Source: Syngnathus acus (lineage: Eukaryota; Chordata; Actinopteri; Syngnathiformes; Syngnathidae). Taken from it: a stretch of DNA of 64,000 bases. Shown piece after piece: positions 10,060 to 21,400 of this stretch. Each line of letters opens with the position of its first letter. Position 1 is the first letter of the stretch. A model generated the notes under the pieces. That model was not told the origin of the DNA. It worked only from the letters and a program-made list of their open reading frames with translations, and did no database searches. The stretch lies in NCBI RefSeq assembly GCF_901709675.1, contig NC_051094.1, positions 18,686,001 to 18,750,000 on the forward strand, in the 5' to 3' direction. Made by a program: the position numbers and the translations under genes.

Positions 10060-11472
10060 CAGGGCTGTGGTCTCGGTCGGATTTTTTTGCACCGAGTCCG
10101 AGTCCGAGTCCGGCCTCTGGACCACGAGTCCGAGTCCGAGTCCGGCTGTTCATTTTTTCTGTTAATTCATGTGACTGCTTAGTCTTTATTCAAGGCTAAT
10201 TTAGATCAAAATCTAAATAATTACAACAGTTTTGTGATGGCTTTGTCTTTATTAAACATATAACAAATACAATAAACAGCTACTTTCAAGTTTTAATCAT
10301 TAATTACACCATTATAGCTCAGACATTTATCTAAACACAAATAATTAGTGACGACCCCACAACTATCGAAACACATCAATGATATAAGCTGGGTGACATA
10401 ATCGTCCTTGACATTGGTACATAATGTAAACATTAGCCTAAGTGCAACTCAACGTGGCCGCATTGATCGTAACTTACGCTCCGTTTCCCCCCTAAATCTA
10501 GAGGCAAAACATTTTTCTCTCGCTGCTCCCGGGTTCTTCCATCTTGGCTGCGCGCGGGGCATTGTGGGTCTTGTACGTGCACGCACGCAGGCAGGCAGGC
10601 GCGGGCGCGCACGCAACAACTAAATTTGTCTTCATAACAAGCAAGCAGGGCTGTGGACAGTATTCCTACGCGCATTCTCAGCTGCATGATGAAAATAAAA
10701 TTCAATAACGTCACTGAGGCATATTTTAACGAACTCCACTTCATTGTATGGCTTTTTAGCCCGTGCAATGTTCCAAGCCAGTTGAAACAATGCAAGTGTG
10801 ACAGTCTCTGAGTGCTTCGTAATTTTTTTGAAAAACTGTACCTATTTTTCTGCCTGACTTTTCAAAGTCTCCAAACTTGTGCTTGCGAAATTCAGTCCCT
10901 TTTGCAAAGTCCTTATCGATATTGGCATGAAGTGAGCTGAAGTGGCGCTGACCATTTGAAGCTTTTAAATGCGCCAATGACGTCCGACATATCAGGCAGA
11001 ATGGCTTGCCATAGCGTTCAACAAAAAACAACTTTAACTCTGTTTAAAACGTCCTGTGTTCATCGTCATATATTCGTTTAGCTGTGCATTTTTTCCTTGC
11101 CATTTTGGCAAGCGTCTTGTCAGCTTTTCTGGACCTAATGGGCCCCCATAGTCACAGTCGCCATTCATTAAAAAGCCAGCAAAACCAATCGCTCTGTTTG
11201 TCCCTCCTCCTTTGCGGGATTTCCCCTCACGCGCATGCGCGTTTGACCGGTTGGCGAGGTGGCGGCCGACAAACGCCGGCGGCGCTCAATGCTGTCAAGT
11301 TCTTTTTCAAACTTGATCGTAAGCAGGGCTGTGGACAGTATTCCTACGCGCATTCTCAGCAGCATGATGAAAATAAAATTGAACGTATTTTTTTTATTGT
11401 CGGAGTCCGAGTCCGAGTCCGGCAAAAATGACCGAGTCCGACCGAGTCCGAGTCCCCGTGTCCACAGCCCTG
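10060..11472. mobile_element. hAT transposon remnant inside the Penelope-like element
   Basis: Terminal inverted repeats CAGGGCTGTGG / CCACAGCCCTG and an exact 8-bp target duplication GTTGCAGG (10052-10059 and 11473-11480) place it in the hAT superfamily. Subterminal arrays of gagtcc/ggactc are present at both ends. A 65-bp block starting gcagggctgtggacagtatt occurs twice inside (10645-10708 and 11322-11388), each copy carrying the terminal motif. Confidence 0.92.
10756..11031 (-). pseudogene. hAT transposase N-terminal fragment
   Basis: About 90 codons on the minus strand: FFVERYGKPFCLICRTSL, then RHFSSLHANIDKDF and FRKHKF. The CLIC ... RHFSSLH arrangement fits the BED-like zinc finger that opens many vertebrate hAT transposases. 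No catalytic region follows, so it cannot be an active enzyme. Confidence 0.65.
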
Positions 11473-11480
11473 GTTGCAGG

Positions 11481-12300
11481 TATATTAAAAACGGCTAAAT
11501 CACCACCCAGTAATATTACAAAACAGGAAGCGAAGGCAATGATCACACTAGCAAAAAATAAAGACATTACAATCCTCCCGGCGGACAAAGGCAGAACAAC
11601 AGTGATTATGGACACGGACACTTATGAGGAATCAATGCAACAGTTACTACAGGACGACACCTACAAAGTAATAAAAAAAGACCCAACAGAAGACAAGAAA
11701 AATAAACTCAAAGCATTACTCAAACCACTACTCATGGAAAATAAAATAGACAAACATGCATACAATCACCTAATACCCACAGCAAACATCATCCCCAGAA
11801 TCTATGGCACACCAAAAATCCATAAACCAGGTACACCTCTCCGCCCCATCGTAGACAGCATAGGGTCAGTCACATACAACCTTTCAAAGGCACTCACCGA
11901 AATAATAAAACCACTACTAGGACTCACGGATCAACACTGCTAAAACTCGAAACAACTCGCCACAGAACTCACACACATAAAAGTACGAAAAGACGAAATG
12001 TTCATATCACACGACGTCATTTCACTCTTCACAAAAACGCCCACACAGCCCACCATACACATAGTACATGACAGACTATCAGCAGACAGGACACTCAAGA
12101 AACGCACAAATCTAACAGCACAGGACATCACCCAACTACTTCATTTCATCGCCACCTCCACATACTTTCAATACAGAAACACAATTTACAGGGAAAAAGA
12201 GGGATTCCCTATGGGAGACCCTCTTTCTGCCATCATGTGCAATTTTTTTATGGAGGATTTAGAACAGAAGGCACTCTTAACAGCCCCGGACACTAGATAA
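11481..12300 (+). pseudogene. Penelope-like reverse transcriptase, truncated
   Basis: Penelope-type RT core: ILPADKGRTTVIMD at about 11573, PRIYGTPKIHKPGTPLRPIV at about 11797, SHDVISLFT (first catalytic aspartate) at about 12007 and GFPMGDPLSAIMCNFFMEDLE at about 12203. One in-frame TAA at 11941-11943 interrupts an otherwise open frame. The sequence ends at 12300, just before the expected Y-x-D-D box, so the second catalytic motif and downstream nuclease are absent. Confidence 0.85.
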
Positions 12301-12561
12301 GTAAAACAGTATAAGAGTATAAAAAGTATATAAGTTTGTATAAACTGACAAAAATATGCTGTTTCGCTCTCTTCAATCCGGCTTTTGACCTCGAAAGAGG
12401 TCAACCAAAAAACAAAGACAAACTAACAAAGTGTGTCAACCGGGTAAGTGTCAGGTGCATCATCTGGAACATCAATAGAAACAGGGGAATATCGGATCAT
12501 CTGATAGGCAGGGGGCCGGTCCGAGTCGTGCTTCTCAATTGCAGTAGTAATCTGACGGTTA
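12301..12561. other. Unclassified junction sequence
   Basis: AT-rich start (gtataagagtataaaaagta), then about 200 bp without a recognised family. A frame containing VRCIIWNINRNRG could be a worn LINE endonuclease start, but this is weak. Confidence 0.35.
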
Positions 12562-13109
12562 CACAAGATTCAAGATTCAAGAGTTTTTATTCACCATGTT
12601 TGAGCGTGCCAAACAAGGAATTTGACTTCGGTAAATCACAGCCTCTGTTCAACATTTAGGTGACTAACAACACTCAGGACATGTGAAAAATGGCAAATAT
12701 TCTCAAACATCCTCTGATCTTAAACTCCCAACAGGGCAAGGAAAAACTCAAAACTCCAGCTAGGGGAAATGAGAAACCTTGAGAAGACACCACAGATGGG
12801 AGGGTCCCTCTTCCAGGATGACTAGGCTGCAATGGATGCAGAGGACACATAGTACAAACAGTGTAGACAATTAAAAAAAGGTGTGGAACGCAGGATGTTA
12901 TTGCACAGTAATGACTCTGAGACTCTAAGAGTGGTGTGAGTTCATCAGAGCAACAGCCTGGGGGAAGAAGCTGTCTCTGTGTCTGCTGGTTTTGGCGTAC
13001 AGAGCTCTATAACGCCGTCCGGAGGGGAGTAGTTCAAACAGACTGCAACCTGGGTGAGAAGGGTCTGTAGAGATGTTCCTTGCACTTTTCCTGGTCCTGG
13101 AAGCTGGTG

Positions 13110-13283
13110 ATCCACTGACAGGTTTTATTTAAAAAAAATAAAAATATCGATCGTGGAGCACTATATCGTGATGTATCGTGAATGAATCACAGCAGGCTTT
13201 AAGATATCGGCAAATATCGTATCGTGTTTCTTTGTATCGATATGATATCGTATCGTGACAAAACCCGCGATTTACACCCCTAG
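13110..13283. mobile_element. hAT-like fragment (atcgatatcgtatcg type)
   Basis: A run of overlapping ATCG/TATCG words ending gatttacacccctag. Fish hAT-type miniature elements often begin taggggtg followed by such sequence. Only one end is visible. It fills the gap left in the surrounding LINE. Confidence 0.45.
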
Positions 13284-14165
13284 TCTATAGTCATTCAAAC
13301 CTGTGATGGCGGGCTTCTTGGCCACTGGAACGATGGTGGAGCTCTTGAAGCACGAGGGCACCTCACACAGCTCCAGGGAACGGTTGAAGATCCGTGCAAA
13401 GGTGGGTGCCAGCTGCTCAGCACAGAGTTTCAAGCAGGAAGGTGACACGCCGTCTGGGCCCGGTGCCTTCCTGATCTTTTGTCGCCGGAACATCTGGCGC
13501 ACTTCCTCCTCGCGGAGCTGGAGTGCGGGCGCGGTCTCTGCAAGAGAGAGAGTGGGTGACAACGTTGGTAGAGGTGTGGACAGAGCAGTTGTGGGGGGAG
13601 GTGAGTATGTAGATTGTGCTGCAGGAGGTCCCGTTGTGTGGGAGGACCGATCAAACATGCAGTAGAACCTGTTTAGCTGGTTAGCAAGCCTTGGGCTCTC
13701 CACACGCTTTCTTGAAGCCCGTGATGCTCTGCAGACCTTTCCACACTGTTGAGGGATCAGGATTGGCAGAGAGGTGTCTCTCCAGGCTCTCCCCGTAACA
13801 CCTCCTGGCTTTCCTGACCTCTCGGTTCAGTGTGTTTCTGGTCTGCTTGAACAGGTCGCGGTCGCCGCTCCTGTAGGCCTCCTCCTTGACTTTGCGCAGC
13901 CTCCTGAGGTTCGGTGTAAACCAAGGTTTGTCGTTGTTGTACGTGCAGAAGGTCTTAGTCTGCACACACAAGTCCTCACAAAAGCTGATGTATGATGTCA
14001 CAGTGTCAGTGAGTTCATGCAGGTCTGAAGTTGCAGCTTCAAAAACTCCCCAATCGGTGCAGTCAAAGCAGGCTTGGAGGTCCTGCCTTGACTCCACTGT
14101 CCACTTCCTCACAGTCCTCACCACAGGCTTAGAAGTTTTTAGTTTCTGCCTATAGGCCGGGATCA
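13284..14165 (-). pseudogene. Rex1-like polyprotein, middle part
   Basis: From 14165 downward: [16 protein letters not shown] (end of the endonuclease domain), then the linker [20 protein letters not shown] and [13 protein letters not shown], then the RT entry [18 protein letters not shown] and [12 protein letters not shown]. It ends at GLNDYR, where RT motif 2 should begin. A frameshift near 13690 joins the two open parts. The catalytic RT is absent. Confidence 0.8.
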
Positions 14166-14546
14166 GATGAACTAGACCAGACATGGGCAAACTACGGCCC
14201 GCGGGCCACATCCGGCCCACGGGGCCGTTTAATCCGGCCCGCCAAACCTGAATAAATTGTATTATTAATTTTTTTTGGGGTCATTTTCCCTGCAATTACT
14301 ATGTTTCCCCAGTAGATGGGGAAGCGCCCGCCCGCGCATTTACTCCCGGGAGCCGTGTCAGAAATCTCGGTGCACACTCACAAGTGCGTGTACGTACTCA
14401 GTAGTACGTAGTAATTTCATCTATCAGTGCCGAATTTCGAGTGTAGGCTGTGACGTCAATATTCTCGTAATTCGCGCGCTGAGTTTTCAAATACAGTTTT
14501 ACGCTAATGCCACCCACAAACCTTCCCCTGGAATCCTTCCATTAAA

Positions 14547-14783
14547 ATGAGTGGCCCGAAGAAAAGAAAGGTGGACACTGAGTGCCGAATGTTAAAAAAG
14601 AGTGGACAATTTGGCTCGACCTACGTGTGTGAGCAGACGTTCAGCCACATGAACGTCAACAAAGCCCGTCACCGATCTAGGTTAACGGACCGACACCTCG
14701 GCTCTATCCTAAGAATTACCACAACAAATTTTACTCCAGACTACGATGCACTAGCAAAAAAGGGAAACCAACAATACTATTGA
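14547..14783 (+). pseudogene. hAT transposase, N- and C-termini fused by internal deletion
   Basis: A 78-codon open frame starting MSGPKKRKVDTECRMLKK, the opening typical of ZBED-like hAT transposases. It passes straight into FGSTYVCEQTFSHMNVNK and RHRSRLTDRHLGSILR, the C-terminal dimerisation block. The zinc finger and the whole DDE core between them are missing. It ends in a natural-looking stop after the C-terminal block. A trans-acting dimerisation role is possible in principle; a dead deletion product is more likely. Confidence 0.75.
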
Positions 14784-14956
14784 TTTCTTTATTACTTTAT
14801 TTAGATGTATTCTTTCACTGATTCTTCAAGATGATGTATGTGGTCGGAATGTTGCCGTTGGATGTGATTTCGCCTCATTAGATAAACATATTTCATAAAT
14901 CTGACCTGCAGGCGCTCAAGTGATGGAAAATGTTATTCATCATAACAGTGTTTATG

Positions 14957-16492
14957 TCTTCACGGACATCTTTAACACTTCCCTGCAGCAGGCCATCGTC
15001 CTGTCGTGTTTCAAAGCTGCCACCATCGTACCTGTGCCGAAGAAGCCTGCTCCGTCCTGCTTCAGTGACTACCGCCCCGTGGCACTTACGCCCATCATCA
15101 TGAAGTGCTTTGAGCGGCTTGTCATGGAGCACATCCGGTCAGTTCTCCCCCCCACCATTGACCCCTTCCAGTTTGCGTACCGAGCCAAACGGTCCTCTGA
15201 GGATGCCATCTGCTCTGCCCTCCACTCGGCCCTCACCCACCTGGAGGGGAGGGACTCGTGTGTGAGGTTGCTGTTTGTGGACTTCAGTTCTGCCTTCAAC
15301 ACCATTGTGCCACAGCGTCTCATCAGCAAACTTGACAAGCTGGGCCTCAGTACCTGCCTCTGCAACTGGCTACTGGACTTCCTCTGTCAGAGGCCACAGG
15401 TGGTACGTGTTGGCGACAAGATCTCCGCCAGCATCACGCTGAGCACAGGGGCCCCCCAAGGCTGCGTGCTCAGTCCGCTGCTCTTCACCCTCCTGACGCA
15501 TGACTGCGCTGCCACCTGCAGCGGCAACCGCATAGTGAAGTTTGCTGACGACACGACTCTGGTGGGTCTCATCACCAAGGGAGACGAGACTCAATACAGG
15601 CTGGAGGTTGACCTTCTGACCGCGTGGTGCGGGGACAACAACCTCCTGCTGAACGTCGACAAGACCAAGGAGATTGTTGTTGACTTCCGGAAGGGTCACG
15701 CCCAACACCTGCCGCTGACCATCGACGGTGCTGTGGTGGAGAGAGTGAGCAGCGCCAGGTTCCTGGGGGTGCACATCAGTGAGGATCTCTCCTGGTCCAC
15801 CAACACCGCATCGCTGGCGAAGAAGGCCCAGCGCCGCCTGTACTTCCTTCGGAAACTCAGGCGAGCGGGGGCTCCTCCGGCCGTCATGTCTACTTTTTAC
15901 CGCGGCACCATTGAGAGCGTCCTCTCCAGCTGTATTGCTGTCTGGGGTGGCAGCTGCACTGACTACGACTTGAAGGCCCTGCAGCGCATAGTGAAGACGG
16001 CTAGTAAGACTATTGGTGCTTCTCTCCCCTCCTTGAAGGACATTTACACCTCCCATCTCACCCGCAAGGCGACCAAGATTGTGAGTGATGTGAGTCACCC
16101 CGCTCACTCTTTGTTTGAACTTCTGCCCTCTGGGAAGCGGTACAGGAGCCTGCGCTCCCGCACCACCAGACTCTCCAACAGCTTCGTACTCCAGGCTGTT
16201 AGGATCCTGAACTCGCTCCCCCTTTCTGCGGAGCGTCCTGTTCTTGCTGTCTGCTGTATGCACACTGGCTCGGTTTTGCCCTCTTATTTAATGGGTTATT
16301 GGTCTATTATTTATTCATCGCTCATTTTATTTTATTTATTATTTATGGTTTGTGCCTTCTTGTTTTTGTTTTGTGTCGCCTACTTGTATGTCTCGTCACC
16401 GTGGGATGGAGGAAACGGAATTTCGGTTTCTTTGTGTGTCTTGACATATGAAGGGATTGACAATAAAGCTGACTTTGACTTTGACTTTGACT
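14957..16492 (+). mobile_element. Rex1-like LINE, 5'-truncated, plus strand
   Basis: Starts at about 14957 within the RT entry region (homologous to the minus-strand copy near 33100) and ends at 16492 with acaataaag-type sequence and TGACTT repeats. It is inserted in the hAT at 14178-16750. The 3' UTR is the same as the fragment at 32536-32784. Confidence 0.85.
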
Positions 16493-16494
16493 AA
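14957..16494 (+). pseudogene. Rex1-like reverse transcriptase with lost stop codon
   Basis: The frame is open from 14920 to 16494. In that 524-residue frame the RT motifs are [19 protein letters not shown] (about 41-58), [11 protein letters not shown] with D121, [14 protein letters not shown] (about 178) and FADD at 208-211, so the RT core looks catalytically complete. The endonuclease is missing. The sister copy ends at a TAG after LNSLPPSA. Here the codon at 16231-16233 is GAG, so the frame runs about 86 codons through the 3' UTR, adding a hydrophobic stretch ([18 protein letters not shown]) and an FDFDFD end from the tail repeat. Confidence 0.85.
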
Positions 16495-16750
16495 TAAGAA
16501 TCACTGATAGTAGTTTTTTGGTGAAATATTTTTTTAATGCTGTTAATAAATGCATTTGTTTTCAAAAAGCTTTTTTTTTAATATCCATGCTTTAGTATCT
16601 ACTAAAAGTAAAAACCTTTTATGCAATGACCTTTACATGTCATTTATATTACTTCACACAAACACTACATCCATCTGCTCCTGGTTCGGCCCCCCGGTCA
16701 AAATTTAGAACCCAATTCGGCCCGCAAGTCAAAAAGTTTGCCCACCCCTG

Positions 16751-17593
16751 ATTTAAAGTAAAGAAAAAAGTAAATTACTTGTTTTACGTTGAATCCTTTT
16801 AAGACAAGAACATCAAAGCAAGAAGCCCAAAATAGAAAGTTAACAGCTCATGCCCCTCAGATATTGACAAGCATGAGGATAAGAGACCTTGCTACTATCT
16901 GTGCGTGTCCTATCAGGATTCCTAAACAGGCTCCTGAAACAACAACTACAAAGAGGTCCTTAGAGGCTATGATGAGAAGCTTAGAGGTTAATATCTGCTA
17001 TGAGGAGAAGCTTAGAGGATAATATCTGCATTGGAGAGAGAGTTCTCCGTTTACTATGACACTGCATGCAAACACCGACCACATTGTTGCACACTATGCT
17101 AGTAAAGACACTTCTTAATAACTAATATGTTCAGGACGTCAGGATAATGTATTGTGACGTAATGTAAACGTATTTGTAATTTAATTTTAATGTGCTAAAA
17201 AAGGAAGCAAAACACAAACTTTGTATTTATTATGTTCATGATGGTAGGAATGGACAATGGTTTAGTAAGTATTAGCTCCTTGCACTTACAAAAAATATCT
17301 CCAACAAAACCTGATGTTACACATTCCACAAATGTATATTTCCCCATATATTCATGGTGGCTAAGCACCCCCAATTATTTTTAAAGCTTAAAATTATTGA
17401 ATAAGTAGGTGTTGGAGCCAAATTAGTTTCCTTAGCTTAAATTAATAAATGGCAAGTCATTTCTGCCAGAAAGATGTGGTTGCAACACCCCCAGTCATAT
17501 TTATTTTTTTAAAAAACCAATTGAAAAGAATAATCTGTGACTAAGCACATGCAGATAAACCGCAACTATGCGCAACACTGTTCAAAAAGGGCA
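16751..17593. other. Unclassified spacer
   Basis: No gene or known element recognised. A short local duplication (gagaagcttagagg followed by taatatctgc) occurs near 16973 and 17002. Otherwise AT-rich, apparently single-copy sequence. Confidence 0.4.
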
Positions 17594-18168
17594 TACCGTT
17601 TTTTCCATGTATAATGCGCAAAATTTAACTAATTTATTGTCCTAAAATCTGGGGTGCGCATTATACATACATTATACATACAATTATTTTTTGTATTTTT
17701 TTATTTTTTTATTATTTTTTGACACGTCAGCTATATAAAGAGCGAGAGTTCAGTTCTCTACCTAAATGCGTATTACAGGTAATATTTTATTTCACAACAC
17801 TTTGCCTTGTTCCTTTCCTCTCTGCTGTTCACTTCAAACACGCTCCATACGAACACAATGCTCTCGTATCAGACGCTTGCTCGATCACCTGCTCGTTTGC
17901 TGTCACAATGTACCCTACACAAATCCGAAACATTTCTTCGCTATCGAGTTTGCTAGCGCATGCGCAGTGATACTGACCGGCAGAATAACAACCGGTTGTT
18001 CCCAAAGATGATCTTTTTTCTGAAATAATTTTACGTTTACGGACTTAAGTAGGAGTCAAAATTTGGGTGCGTATTATACATGGGTACAGGCTTTTTTCCA
18101 GCATCGACATGCCATTTTTAGGGTGCGTATTATACACGGGGGCGCATTATACATGGAAAAAAACGGTA
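17594..18168. mobile_element. Inverted-repeat DNA element, TATAATGCGC family
   Basis: About 575 bp with terminal inverted repeats beginning TACCGTTTTTTCCATG and continuing TATAATGCGC; the other end mirrors this through 18168. The subterminal motif recurs near both ends (gtgcgcattatacat at 17653, gtgcgtattatacatg at 18067 and 18122). It has no transposase. It includes a TATA-like ctatataaagagcg at 17731 and a GCGCATGCGC palindrome at 17956-17965. TA flanks both ends or forms part of the repeat. Confidence 0.8.
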
Positions 18169-18467
18169 GTTTTTTTATATTTAGATATATTTTGTCATTT
18201 CAAAACTATTTGTCAAGGGTAACATTTGCCAAAATGTTAGCTGTTGAAACAGATAAGTCAATGTGGATTTTTATTTTCAAACAATTTACCACAAATAGGA
18301 CAAATCAGCCCCTCCGTGAGTCGTCACCTTACCGTGGTGGAGGTGTTTGCGTGTCCCAATGATCCTAGGAGCCATGTTGTCTGGGGTTTCATGCCCCTGG
18401 TAGGGTCACCCATGGCAAAAGGGTCCTAGGTGAGGGGCCAGACAAAGCACGGCTCAAAAAGCCCCTT

Positions 18468-21400
18468 ATGACGAAAATGACATACAGATTCAGATTTCCC
18501 TCGCCTGGACGCGGGTCACCGGGGCCCCCCTCTGGAGCCAGGCCTGGAGGTGGGGGTCTAAGGCGAGCGTCTGATGGCCGTGCCTTCGCCCATGGGGTCC
18601 GGCCGGGCACAGCCCGAAAAGGAAACATGGGTCCCCCTTTCCATGGGCTCACCACCTGTGGGAGGGGCCAAAGGGGTCGGGTGCATTGTGAGCTGGGCGG
18701 CGGCCAAAGGCAGGGACCTTGGCAGTCCGATCCCCGGCTGCAGAAGCTGGCTCTTAAAGATTAAAGACCCAATGATCGTCACACACACATCTGGGCGTGG
18801 TGAAATTTGTCTTCTACATTTAACCCATCCCCATGTGATTTTAATCCATCCCCTGGGGGAGAGGGGAGCAGTGAGCAACAGCGGTGCCGCGCTCTAGAAT
18901 CATTTGGTGATCTAACCCCCCAATTCCAACCCTTAATGCTGAGTGCCAAGCAGGGAGGCAATGGGTCCCATTTTTATAGTCTTTGGTATGACCCGGCCGG
19001 GGTTTGAACCCACAACCTTCCAGTCTCAGGGCGGACACTCTACCACTAGGCCACTGAGCTGACATGGAATGTCACCTCTCTGGCTGGAAAGGAGCCCGAG
19101 CTAGTGTGCGAGGCAGAAACGTTCCGACTAGACATAGTCGGACTTGCCTCCACACACAGTTTGGGTACTGGTACAAGCCCTCTCAAGAGGGGCTGGACTC
19201 TCTTCCACTCTGAAGTTGCCCATGGTGAGAGGCGTCGAGCAGGTGTGGGTATACTTGTTGCCCCCAGGCTGGGCGCCTGCACATTGGGGTTCACTCCGGT
19301 GAACGAGAGGGTAGCCTCCTTCCGCCTTCGGGTGGGGGGGACGGGTCCTGACTGTTGTTTGTGTCTATGCACCAAACCCTTCTTGGAGTCCCTGGAGGAA
19401 GTGCTGGAGAGCGCTCCTTCTGGGGACTCTATCGTTCTACTGGGTGACTTCAATGCTCACGTGGGCAATAACAGTGAGACCTGGAAGGGCATGATTGGGA
19501 TGAACGCCCCCCCCCCGATCTGAACCCGAGCGGTGTTCTATTATTGGAATTCTGTGCTCGACACGGATTGTCAATAATGAACACCATGTTCAAGCATAAG
19601 GGTGTCCATGTGTGCATTTGGCACCAGGACACCCTAGGCCGCAGTTCGATGATCGACTTTGTAGTCGTGTCTTCGGATTTGCGGCCGCATGTTTTGGACA
19701 CTCGGATGAAGAGAGGGCCGGAGCTGTCAACTGATCACCACCTGGTGGTGGGTTGGATCCGATGGTGGGGGAAGAGGCCGGTCCGACCTGGCAGACCCAA
19801 ACGCTCTGTGAGGGTCTGCTGGGAACGTCTGGCAGAATCCCCTGTCAGGAAGAGCTTCATCTCCCACCTCCGGCAGAGCCCACCTCAGGTCCGAGTGGAC
19901 CATGTTCCGCGCCTCCATTGTTGAGGCAGCCGACCAGAGCTGTGGCCGTAAGGTCGTTGGTGCCTGTCGTGGCGGCAATCCCCGAACCCGCTGGTGGACA
20001 CCGGTAGTAAGGGATGCCGTCAAGCTGAAGAAGGAGTCCTATTGGGTCGTTTTGGCCTGCGGGATTTCGGAGGCAGCTGACAGGTACCGGATGGCCAAGC
20101 GGAACGCGGCTTCGGCGGTTGCTGAGGCAAAAACCCGGGCGTGGGAGAAGTTTGGCGAGGCCATGGAGAATGACTACGGACGGCTTCGAGGAAATTCTGG
20201 TCCACCATCCGGCGTCTCAGGAGGGGGAAGCAGTGCACCGTCAACACTGTTTACAGTGGAGATGGCGTGCTGCTGACCTCGACTCGGGACGTCGTGAGTT
20301 GGTGGGGAGAATACTTCGAAGACCTCCTCAATTCCACCTACACGCCTTCCATTGTGGAAGCAGGGCCTGGAGACTCTGAAGTGGACTCTCCAATCTCTGG
20401 GGTCGAAGTCACTGAGGTAGTTGAAAAACTCCTCTGTGGCAGGGCCCCGGGGATGGATGAGATCTGCCCGGAGTTCTTAAAGGCTCTGGATGTTGTAGGG
20501 CTGTCATGGCTGACAAGGTCTATTCAGGGGTGCTGGAAAGGAGGGTCCATAGGGAGGTCGAACCTCGGATTCAGGAGGAGCAGTGTGGCTTTCGTCCTGG
20601 CCGTGGAACAGTGGACCAGCTCTACGCCCTCGGCAGGATCCTCGAGGGGACATGGGAGTTCGCCCAACCAGTCCACATGTGTTTTGTGGACTTAGAGAAG
20701 GCGTTCGACCGTGTCCCTCGGGAGGTTCTGTGGAGAGTGCTTCGGGAGTACGGGGTGCCGAGCCAACTGATAAGGGCGGTTCAGTACCTGTATCACCGAT
20801 GCCAGAGTTTGGTCCGCATTTCCGGCAGTAAGTCGGATTCGTTCCCAGTGAGGGTTGGACTCCGCCAAGGCTGCCTGCCCTTTGTCACCGATTCTGTTCA
20901 TAATTTTTATGGACAGAATTTGTAGGCACAGCCGAGGCGTTGAGGGGGTCCGGTTTGGGGACCTCAGCATCGCGTCTCTGCTTTTTGCAGACGATGTGGT
21001 GCTGTTGGCTTCTTCAAGCCGTGATCTCCAGCTCTCACTGGAGCGGTTCGCAGCCGAGTGTGAAGCGGTCGGGATGAGGGTCACCACCGAGTCCATGGTC
21101 CTTGGTCGGAAAAGGGTGGAATGCCCTCTCCAAATCGGGGATGAGATCCTGCCCCAAGTGGAGGAGTTCAAGTACCTTGGGGTCTTGTTCACGAGTGAGG
21201 GGAGGATGGAGCGCGAGATCAACAGGCGGATCGGTGCAGCGTCGGCTGTAATGCGGACTCTTTACCGGTCCGTCGTGGTAAAGAGAGAGCTGAGCCAAAA
21301 GGCAAAGCTCTCAATTTACCGGTCGATTTACGCTCCTACCCTCACCTATGGTCACGAGCTATGGGTCGTGACCGAAAGAACGAGATCCCGGATACAAGCG

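Larger units (their letters stand above)
5490..12300 (+). mobile_element. Penelope-like retroelement, split by two insertions and 3'-truncated
   Basis: One plus-strand element in three pieces: 5490-5630, 9557-10059 and 11473-12300. Removing the Rex3 (12-bp duplication AGCCTGACAATC) and the hAT (8-bp duplication GTTGCAGG) restores one continuous reading frame across both joins. The protein is of Penelope type (motifs LPADKGRTTV, YGTPKIHKPGTPLRPIV, SHDVISLF). The 3' end, with the catalytic aspartate pair and any GIY-YIG endonuclease, is missing. The 5' limit is uncertain; 5300-5490 may belong to it. Confidence 0.8.
12562..14170 (-). mobile_element. Rex1-like LINE, subfamily B, internally deleted
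   Basis: Minus strand. The 3' end is at 12562 with a GATTCAA-type tail; 3' UTR and last codons run to about 13105. An unrelated segment lies at 13110-13283, then the protein's middle part runs 13284-14165. The RT core between these parts is gone. The 3' UTR matches that at 42965-43170 but has an extra ~155 bp (12698-12853) that resembles L2 3' UTR. Confidence 0.75.
14178..16750. mobile_element. hAT element remnant hosting a LINE
   Basis: Left end CAGACATGGGCAAACT and right end AGTTTGCCCACCCCTG, both followed inward by ggcccg-rich subterminal sequence. The flanking 8-mers (aactagac and atttaaag) do not match, so the ends may belong to different copies or one flank was rearranged. Inside are an internally deleted transposase (14547-14783) and a Rex1-like LINE (14957-16492). 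Confidence 0.75.

Noticed and set aside
15370-16263. Long minus-strand frame (297 codons) across a Rex1-like LINE
   Set aside because: Antisense of the RT frame at 14957-16494; composition and lack of motifs show it is a shadow.
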